Shown here: positions 40,530 to 46,272 of the stretch, piece after piece
Numbering within the stretch: the stretch's first letter is position 1
Layout: each line of letters starts with the position of its first letter
NCBI GenBank assembly: GCA_958423465.1
Contig: CATZRD010000015.1
Location: forward strand, 1-46,272
Reading direction: 5' to 3'
Origin: an uncultured Oscillospiraceae bacterium
GTDB lineage: Bacteria > Bacillota > Clostridia > Oscillospirales > Oscillospiraceae
DNA: 46,272 nt
Notes under the pieces: model-generated
Database searches by the model: none
The model's input: only the letters and a program-made list of their open reading frames with translations
Told to the model about the DNA's origin: nothing
Program-made: the position numbers and the translations under genes

Positions 40530-40636
40530 CGTCATTTTTATCTACCGCATAGAAAACTTCTGTTTTCTTCCGTTATCTCCTGATATCTCTTGTTTTCTTT
40601 CTTTCAACTTTTGAAATTTGTCTGGGAGGCATGGCT

Positions 40637-41362
40637 ATGCAGCGTATTTTGTCCCTGGTCCGCCGGTGCGTGGAGGACTACGATATGATCCAGGCGGGGG
40701 AGACCGTGGCCGTAGGCGTCAGCGGCGGCAAGGATTCGGTGCTGACCCTGGCGGCCCTGGCCAGGCTGCGGGACTTCTACCCCAAGAAGTTCGACGTGGC
40801 CGCCGTCACCATCAACGCCGGTACGCCGGGGATGGACTTTTCCCCCATCGCGGACCTGTGCCGCCAGTTGGACGTCCCCTACTATCTGGTGGACGTGCCC
40901 ATCTACGAGATCGTCTTTGTCCACCGGCAGGAAAAGAATCCCTGCTCCCTCTGCGCCAAGCTCCGCCGGGGCGCTCTCAGCACGGAGCTGAACCGGCTGG
41001 GGCTGCACAAGATCGCCCTGGGCCACCACTTTGACGACGCGGTGGAGACCATGCTCATGAGCCTCTTTCTGGAGGGCCGCATCAGCTGCTTCCAGCCGGT
41101 GACGGATCTGGACCGCAGCGGCGTCACCCAGATCCGGCCCCTGCTGTACGTCCAGGAGAAGGAGGTCCGGGGGGCGGTGCGGCGGCTGGGGCTGCCGGTG
41201 GTGGAAAATCCCTGTCCCGCCAACGGCTCCACCCGGCGGGAGGAGATGAAGGAGCTGCTGTTCCAGCTGGAGCGGCAGTACCCCCAGCTGAAAAAGAAGA
41301 TCTTCGGCGCCATCCAGCGCTACCCCCTCTACGGCTGGAGCCTGGAGGAGCGGCAGCGGTAG
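40637..41362 (+). CDS. ttcA: TtcA-family tRNA thiolation protein (PP-loop ATPase)
   Basis: A 241-residue adenylating enzyme of the TtcA/Ctu1 group. It has the PP-loop SGGKDSVL near residue 30, the CSLC iron-sulfur site in NPCSLCAKLRR, GHHFDDAVETMLM, and a third Cys in VENPCPANG. It would thiolate a tRNA base (2-thiocytidine or a related site). Firmicute members are shorter than E. coli TtcA, as here. Two ATG codons are present; GGGAGG is one base from the first (40631) and seven from the second (40637), so the latter is used. Confidence 0.88.
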   Translation: MQRILSLVRRCVEDYDMIQAGETVAVGVSGGKDSVLTLAALARLRDFYPKKFDVAAVTINAGTPGMDFSPIADLCRQLDVPYYLVDVPIYEIVFVHRQEKNPCSLCAKLRRGALSTELNRLGLHKIALGHHFDDAVETMLMSLFLEGRISCFQPVTDLDRSGVTQIRPLLYVQEKEVRGAVRRLGLPVVENPCPANGSTRREEMKELLFQLERQYPQLKKKIFGAIQRYPLYGWSLEERQR

Positions 41363-41430
41363 CGGAGACCGGTACACAGCGTCCGCCCTCCGGGGCGGCG
41401 GATCAGATCACACATAAGGAGACTTCTTTT

Positions 41431-42219
41431 ATGATCGAAGGACTTTTTCAGGAACTGTCGGCGCTCCCCCAGGTGGAGGCCATCGCCCTGGGCGGCTCCC
41501 GGGCGGGGGAGACCTATGACGCCGCCTCGGACTACGACGTGTACGTCTACGTCACCGCCCCGGTGCCGGAGGAGGTCCGGCGGACGCTGCTGGCCCCTCT
41601 CTGCTCCGTCACGGAGATCGGCAACCGGTTCTGGGAGGAGGAGGACAACTGCGTTTTCTTAGACGGCGTCGGGCTGGATCTGCTCTGGCGGGACCTGGAC
41701 GGCTTTCTGGCGGGAATCGCCCAGGTGGCGGACCGCTGCCAGCCCTCCAACAGCTACACCACCTGTATGTGGCACAACCTCGTCACCTGCAAGGTGGTAT
41801 ACGACCGGGACGGCCGGCTGGAAGCCGCCCGGGAGCGCTATCGCCGCCCCTACCCCGAGGCCCTGAAGCGGGCCGTCATCGCCCGGGGCCGCCGGCTGCT
41901 CCACGGCTCCCTGCCCGCCTACGACGCCCAGATCGCCAAGGCGGTGAAGCGGGGAGATCTGGTCAGCGTCAACCACCGGACGGCGGAGTTTCTGGCCGCC
42001 TATTTTGACGTGCTCTTCGCCCTCAACGGCCAGACCCACCCCGGCGAGAAGCGGCTCATGGCCCTGGCCCGGCAGCGGTGCCCCCTGCTGCCCGCCCGGT
42101 TCGAGGAGAATCTGAACGCCCTCTTCGCCCACCTGTTCACCGACGGGGAGGCCGCGCTGGCGGATATCGCCCGGATCAACGCCGAGCTGGAGAAGATCCT
42201 GCCGCCGGAGGAGGCGTAG
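41431..42219 (+). CDS. Nucleotidyltransferase-fold protein with DUF4037
   Basis: A 262-residue protein. The N-terminus ALGGSRAGETYDAASDYDVYVY is a Pol-beta-type nucleotidyltransferase active site (GGSxxG...SDYD). The C-terminal helical part (MWHNLVTCKVVYDRDG...LEKILPPE) fits DUF4037. Related proteins include aminoglycoside adenylyltransferase-like and MNT-type enzymes, but the substrate is unknown. Transcribed with or after ttcA (68 bases apart). A weak hairpin (CGCCGG/CCGGCG) follows its stop. Confidence 0.78.
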   Translation: MIEGLFQELSALPQVEAIALGGSRAGETYDAASDYDVYVYVTAPVPEEVRRTLLAPLCSVTEIGNRFWEEEDNCVFLDGVGLDLLWRDLDGFLAGIAQVADRCQPSNSYTTCMWHNLVTCKVVYDRDGRLEAARERYRRPYPEALKRAVIARGRRLLHGSLPAYDAQIAKAVKRGDLVSVNHRTAEFLAAYFDVLFALNGQTHPGEKRLMALARQRCPLLPARFEENLNALFAHLFTDGEAALADIARINAELEKILPPEEA

Positions 42220-42260
42220 CGCCGGCGCGTTTTCTCCGGCGTTTCCCGCCCTTCCGCCTC

Positions 42261-42289
42261 TTGTCAAGGGACCGGAAATTTGATACACT
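42261..42289 (+). promoter_or_regulatory. Promoter of the topoisomerase operon
   Basis: TTGTCA (42261-42266), 17 bases, TACACT (42284-42289), followed by an AT-rich start region about 78 bases before the B-subunit gene. Confidence 0.75.
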
Positions 42290-42367
42290 ATAAAATAGAA
42301 TTGGTATGATCGGATGGGACCGCCGCCGCTTTCCCAGTGGACGCCGGTCATCTTCCCGGAGGAATCT

Positions 42368-44368
42368 ATGGCAGAAACGAAAAAACAGAGCTACGGCAAC
42401 GAATCCATCAGCGCGCTGAAGGGGGCAGACCGGGTCCGCAAGCGGCCCGGCGTCATTTTTGGCTCCGACGGGCTGGAGGGCTGCCAGCACGCGGTCTTTG
42501 AGATCCTGTCCAACTCCATCGACGAGGCCCGGGAGGGCCATGGCCGCCTCATCACCGTCACCCGCTACCTGGACCACAGCGTGGAGGTGGAGGACCAGGG
42601 CCGGGGCTGCCCGGTGGACTGGAACGAGAAGGAGAAGCGCTGGAACTGGGAGCTGGTGTTCTGCGAGCTGTACGCCGGCGGCAAATACGGCAACAACGAG
42701 GGGGAGAACTACGAGTACTCCCTTGGCCTCAACGGTCTGGGCTCCTGCGCCACCCAGTACGCCTCGGCGTACATGGACGTCACCGTCTGGCGGGACGGGT
42801 TCGAGTACCAGCTCCATTTCAAAAAGGGCAAAGCCCTGGGCAAAAAGGGGCAGGAGCTGCAAAAAGTCCCCCTGGCCAAACGAAAGACCGGCACCCGGAC
42901 CCGGTGGCTGCCGGACCTGGAGGTCTTTACGGACATCGACATCCCGGCGGAGTATTTTACCGAGACTATGAAGCGTCAGGCGGTGGTCAACGCCGGCGTC
43001 ACCTTCCGCTTCCGGCGGGAGACCGCCCCCGGGAAGTTCGAAGTCCAGGAGTTTTTGTACGAAAACGGCATCTCCGACTATGTGAAGGAGCTGGCGGGGG
43101 AGGGGACCCTCACTGACCCGGTGTTCTGGGAGACGGAGCGCCGGGGCCGGGACCGGGCCGACAAGGACGACTACAAGGTGAAGCTGTCCGTGTCCTTCTG
43201 CTTCTCCAACAAAACGGCGGTGATCGAGCACTACCACAACTCCTCCTGGCTGGAGCACGGGGGAAGCCCGGAAAAGGCCACGAAATCCGCCTTCGTCTCC
43301 GCCATCGACGGCTGGCTGCGGCAGAACGGCAAATACCAGAAAAACGAGGCCAAGATCACCTGGGGGGACGTGGAGGACTGTCTGGTGCTGGTATCCAGCA
43401 ACTTCTCCACCCAGACCAGCTATGAGAACCAGACCAAAAAGGCCATCACCAACAAGTTCGTCCAGGACGCCATGGCGGAGTTCCTGCGGGAGCGGCTGAA
43501 CATCTACTTCATCGAAAACCCCAGCGACGCATTGCGCGTCGCCGAGCAGGTGCTGGTGAACAAGCGCAGCCGGGAGACCGCGGAAAAGACCCGGCTGGGC
43601 ATCAAAAAGAAGCTCTCCGGCTCCATCGACATCGCCAACCGGGTGCAGAAATTCGTGGACTGCCGGACAAAGGACGTGAGCCGCCGGGAGATCTATATCG
43701 TGGAGGGCGACTCCGCCCTGGGCAGCGTAAAGCTCAGCCGGGACGCGGAGTTCCAGGGCATCATGCCCGTCCGGGGCAAGATCCTCAACTGCCTGAAGGC
43801 GGACTACGCCCGGATCTTCAAAAGCGAGATCATCACCGACCTCATGAAGGTCCTGGGCTGCGGCGTGGAGGTCCAGAACAAGCATGTGAAGGACCTCAGC
43901 TCCTTTGACCTCAACAACCTCCGGTGGAGCAAGGTGGTCATCTGCACCGACGCCGACGTGGACGGCTTCCAGATCCGGGCTTTGATCCTCACCATGCTCT
44001 ACCGGCTGTGCCCCACTCTCATCCAGGAGGGCTATGTGTATATCGCCGAGTCCCCCCTCTTTGAGATCAACTGCGGGGAAAAGACCTGGTTTGCCTACTC
44101 TGAGAAGGAGAAAGCGGAGATCGTCAAGGGTCTGGAGGGCAAAAAGTACAGGATCGACCGCTCCAAGGGCCTGGGCGAAAACGACCCGGACATGATGTGG
44201 CTGACCACCATGAACCCGGAGACCCGGCGGCTCATCAAGGTCATGCCCGAGGACGCCGGCGCCACCGCCCGGATGTTCGACCTGCTGCTGGGGGACAACC
44301 TGGCGGGCCGGAAGGAGCATATCGCCAACGAGGGCTACAAGTTCCTGGACCTGGCGGACATCTCATAG
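42368..44368 (+). CDS. Type IIA DNA topoisomerase, divergent B subunit (GyrB/ParE-like)
   Basis: A 666-residue ATPase subunit. The GHKL ATPase domain shows FEILSNSIDEA, DQGRGCPVDW (usual DNGRGIPV) and SLGLNGLGSCATQYAS (usual GLHGVGASVVNAL). QTK appears in ENQTKKAI. The TOPRIM domain has EGDSALGS (usual EGDSAGGS), PVRGKILN and TDADVDGFQIR. So the catalytic acids are kept, but several nearly invariant positions are changed. It belongs to the atypical pair found in gut Clostridia alongside ordinary gyrase. It probably acts as a topoisomerase IV. GGAGG is five bases before the chosen ATG; the 18 codons upstream in frame are not coding. Confidence 0.88.
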   Translation: MAETKKQSYGNESISALKGADRVRKRPGVIFGSDGLEGCQHAVFEILSNSIDEAREGHGRLITVTRYLDHSVEVEDQGRGCPVDWNEKEKRWNWELVFCELYAGGKYGNNEGENYEYSLGLNGLGSCATQYASAYMDVTVWRDGFEYQLHFKKGKALGKKGQELQKVPLAKRKTGTRTRWLPDLEVFTDIDIPAEYFTETMKRQAVVNAGVTFRFRRETAPGKFEVQEFLYENGISDYVKELAGEGTLTDPVFWETERRGRDRADKDDYKVKLSVSFCFSNKTAVIEHYHNSSWLEHGGSPEKATKSAFVSAIDGWLRQNGKYQKNEAKITWGDVEDCLVLVSSNFSTQTSYENQTKKAITNKFVQDAMAEFLRERLNIYFIENPSDALRVAEQVLVNKRSRETAEKTRLGIKKKLSGSIDIANRVQKFVDCRTKDVSRREIYIVEGDSALGSVKLSRDAEFQGIMPVRGKILNCLKADYARIFKSEIITDLMKVLGCGVEVQNKHVKDLSSFDLNNLRWSKVVICTDADVDGFQIRALILTMLYRLCPTLIQEGYVYIAESPLFEINCGEKTWFAYSEKEKAEIVKGLEGKKYRIDRSKGLGENDPDMMWLTTMNPETRRLIKVMPEDAGATARMFDLLLGDNLAGRKEHIANEGYKFLDLADIS

Positions 44369-44378
44369 GAGACGGCCT

Positions 44379-44936
44379 ATGTCCATTCAGATCGAGACAA
44401 AATATCTGGACCGCCGGGGCTGGCGGCGGGTGACGGACTCCGCCTTCGCCTGGACGGCGCTGGAAACGCCGTCCCTTTCCGGCGCGGCGGCGGTGATCCA
44501 TATCAAGCGGATCACGGCCCCTCTGGCGGTGCGGGACCTGGACCAGATGGTCACCATCGCGGACGACGGCTACCGCTGGCTCCAGATCGCGCCCAGGGGA
44601 CATCACTGGTGGCTCACAGTCATGTACGACCGGGACCTGCGGCCTTTGCAGTACTACTTCGATATCACCCGGGAAAATGTCATCCAGGGAGCGGACTCCC
44701 GGTTCGAGGACCTGATGCTGGACGTGGTGCTGATGGCCGACGGGACCTGCGGCCTCATGGACCGGGACGAGCTGGACGCCGCCCTGGCGGCGGGAAACAT
44801 CACGCCGGAGGAGCACCGGCTGGCCCGGGAGACCGCGGAGGAGCTGCTGGACAACGTTCCAAAACGGGCAAAGGAGCTGGCTGCCTTCTGTCAAAAGGTC
44901 CTGGCGGAGCTGTCACAGGGGCCGGCGGCCCCATAA
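44379..44936 (+). CDS. DUF402 protein between the two topoisomerase genes
   Basis: A 185-residue protein. The block WLTVMYDRDLRPLQYYFDITRENVIQG...FEDLMLDVVLMADG...LMDRDELDAAL matches DUF402, a fold shared with nucleoside phosphatases and RNA-binding FAU-1 proteins. It starts ten bases after the B-subunit stop with its own GGAG and ends 46 bases before the A subunit, so it is in the same transcript. A role in topoisomerase function is not known. Confidence 0.8.
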   Translation: MSIQIETKYLDRRGWRRVTDSAFAWTALETPSLSGAAAVIHIKRITAPLAVRDLDQMVTIADDGYRWLQIAPRGHHWWLTVMYDRDLRPLQYYFDITRENVIQGADSRFEDLMLDVVLMADGTCGLMDRDELDAALAAGNITPEEHRLARETAEELLDNVPKRAKELAAFCQKVLAELSQGPAAP

Positions 44937-44942
44937 AACATC

Positions 44943-44966
44943 ATTCCGCCGCGTTTGCGGCGGAAT
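44943..44966 (+). other. Intercistronic hairpin before the topoisomerase A gene
   Basis: ATTCCGCCGC and GCGGCGGAAT form a perfect 10-bp stem with a GTTT loop. There is no T-run, so it is probably an mRNA processing or stability element. Confidence 0.55.
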
Positions 44967-44982
44967 AACGGGAGAACAAGGA

Positions 44983-46272
44983 ATGGCAAAGAAAAAGTCC
45001 CCCTCGGAGGAGGGCAGCAAAAAAGTCAATAACCCCAACGTCATGGGCCTCCGGGCCCAGGTGGTGGAGCAGCCCATCACCCAGACCCTGGAGACCAACT
45101 TCATGCCCTACGCCATGTCGGTCATCGTCTCCCGGGCCATTCCGGAGATCGACGGCTTCAAGCCCAGCCATCGGAAGCTGCTGTACACCATGTACAAGAT
45201 GGGCCTGCTCACCGGGCCCCGGACCAAGTCCGCCAACATCGTGGGCCAGACCATGCGCCTGAACCCCCACGGCGACGCCGCCATCTACGACACCATGGTC
45301 CGCCTGAGCCGGGGCTACGGTGCTCTGCTCCACCCCTTCGTGGACAGCAAGGGCAACTTCGGCAAGGTCTACTCCCGGGACATGGCCTACGCCGCCAGCC
45401 GGTACACCGAGGCGAAGCTGGCCCCTATCTGCGCGGAGCTGTTCCGGGATCTGGACCAGGACGCGGTGGACTTTGTGGACAACTACGACAACACCATGAA
45501 GGAGCCGTCCCTGCTGCCCACCACCTTCCCCAATATTCTGGTCAGCGCCAATCTGGGCATCGCCGTGGGCATGGCCAGCCAGCTGTGCGGCTTCAACCTG
45601 GGGGAGGTCTGCGACACCACGGTGGCCTACCTGAAAAATCCGGACTGCGACCTCACCGCCACCCTGCTGGGGCCGGATTTCCCCACCGGCGGGGAGATCC
45701 TCTACGACCGTGAGGCCCTGGAGGAGATCTACCGCACCGGCCGGGGCAGCGTGAAGCTCCGGGGCAAGTACCGCTACAGCAAGAGCGAGAATGTGGTGGA
45801 GATCTACGAGATCCCCTACACCACCACCACCGAGGCCATTCTGGACAAGGTGGCGGAGCTGATCAAGGCGGGGAAGCTCCGGGAGATCAACGATATGCGG
45901 GACGAGACGGACCTGAACGGTCTGAAGCTGGCCATCGACCTGAAGCGGGGCGTGGACCCGGACAAGCTCATGGCCAAGCTCTTCAAAACCACCACCTTAC
46001 AGGACAGCGCCAGCTGCAACTTCAACGTGCTCATCGGCGGGACGCCCCAGGTCCTGGGGGTCCGGGGGATCCTGGAGGAGTGGTGCGCCTGGCGCACGGA
46101 CAGCGTCCGCCGGCGGGTGTACTTCACTCTGGGAAAGAAAAAGGAGAAGCTCCACCTGCTCAAGGGCCTCAAGCGCATCCTGCTGGACATCGACAAGGCC
46201 ATCCGCATCATCCGGGAGACGGAGGAGGAGGCCGAGGTCATCCCCAACCTGATGATCGGCTTCGGCATCGAC
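44983..46272 (+). CDS. Type IIA DNA topoisomerase, A subunit (GyrA/ParC-like), 3' end outside the window
   Basis: 430 codons are visible, ending mid-protein. After a basic start MAKKKSPSEE comes the breakage-reunion domain: ETNFMPYAMSVIVSRAIPEIDGFKPSHRKL, NIVGQTMRLNPHGDAAIYDTMVRLS, and the catalytic Tyr in AASRYTEAKLAPI, followed by LLPTTFPNILV and GIAVGMAS. It partners the divergent B subunit upstream. In the segment that controls quinolone binding, the residue matching E. coli GyrA Ser83 is Ala while the Asp at 87 is kept. GGGAG and AAGGA lie before the ATG. Confidence 0.93.
   Translation, partial: MAKKKSPSEEGSKKVNNPNVMGLRAQVVEQPITQTLETNFMPYAMSVIVSRAIPEIDGFKPSHRKLLYTMYKMGLLTGPRTKSANIVGQTMRLNPHGDAAIYDTMVRLSRGYGALLHPFVDSKGNFGKVYSRDMAYAASRYTEAKLAPICAELFRDLDQDAVDFVDNYDNTMKEPSLLPTTFPNILVSANLGIAVGMASQLCGFNLGEVCDTTVAYLKNPDCDLTATLLGPDFPTGGEILYDREALEEIYRTGRGSVKLRGKYRYSKSENVVEIYEIPYTTTTEAILDKVAELIKAGKLREINDMRDETDLNGLKLAIDLKRGVDPDKLMAKLFKTTTLQDSASCNFNVLIGGTPQVLGVRGILEEWCAWRTDSVRRRVYFTLGKKKEKLHLLKGLKRILLDIDKAIRIIRETEEEAEVIPNLMIGFGID

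Noticed and set aside
1..46272. CRISPR arrays, insertion sequences, integrases, attachment sites, tRNA or rRNA genes
   Set aside because: None were recognised on either strand.

Overview
The window looks like chromosomal DNA from a high-GC, spore-forming gut Clostridium relative, most likely in the Oscillospiraceae (the Flavonifractor/Lawsonibacter/Intestinimonas type). The reasons are GC-rich coding sequence with AGGAGG-type ribosome binding sites, a bofA sporulation gene, an archaeal/eukaryotic-type (type 3) prolyl-tRNA synthetase, the metG-tatD pair, and a clostridial-type divergent topoisomerase II pair. The genus is an inference from gene content, not from a search. No rRNA, tRNA, CRISPR array, prophage or insertion sequence was seen.

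Layout. Bases 1-5.9 kb hold housekeeping genes: proS, tatD, metG and tadA on the minus strand, then a DUF2508 gene and bofA on the plus strand. Bases 5.9-38.7 kb hold a large island for plant cell-wall (pectin-type) sugar use. It starts with a gene that fuses a 12-helix MFS transporter to a complete GH2 glycosidase (5857-8898). Next come the ketodeoxygluconate operon (an FAH-family protein, kdgA, kdgK), kduD, a divergent GH27 gene, kduI with a GH51 arabinofuranosidase, and a plus-strand pair (a TIM-barrel isomerase-like protein and a GH28 protein). The island ends with a twelve-gene minus-strand run: oppA-B-C-D-F, a HAD phosphatase, GH105, GH38, a ROK kinase, an unclassified heparinase II/III-like protein, a GH2 beta-galactosidase and a GH29 fucosidase. 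A divergent AraC-family regulator and an SGNH esterase close it. Bases 39.4-46.3 kb return to housekeeping: rpsI and rplM with a structured leader, a TtcA-like protein, a DUF4037 nucleotidyltransferase, a type IIA topoisomerase B-like subunit, a DUF402 protein and the A-like subunit, which runs off the end.

How the genes fit together. None of the glycosidases has a visible signal peptide; the only exported protein is the OppA lipoprotein. The locus therefore reads as a scavenging system. OppA captures pectic oligosaccharides released by other organisms, OppBCDF imports them, and cytoplasmic enzymes (GH105, GH28, GH29, GH38, GH51, GH27, GH2 and perhaps the heparinase-like protein) trim them. 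Unsaturated uronate then flows through KduI, KduD, KdgK and KdgA to pyruvate and glyceraldehyde-3-phosphate. ROK and HAD proteins probably handle single sugars or sugar phosphates. The MFS-GH2 fusion would be a second, self-contained import-and-cleave device. Many sigma-A-type promoters, several inverted or direct repeats that look like operators, and a sporulation-type promoter before bofA can be read directly.
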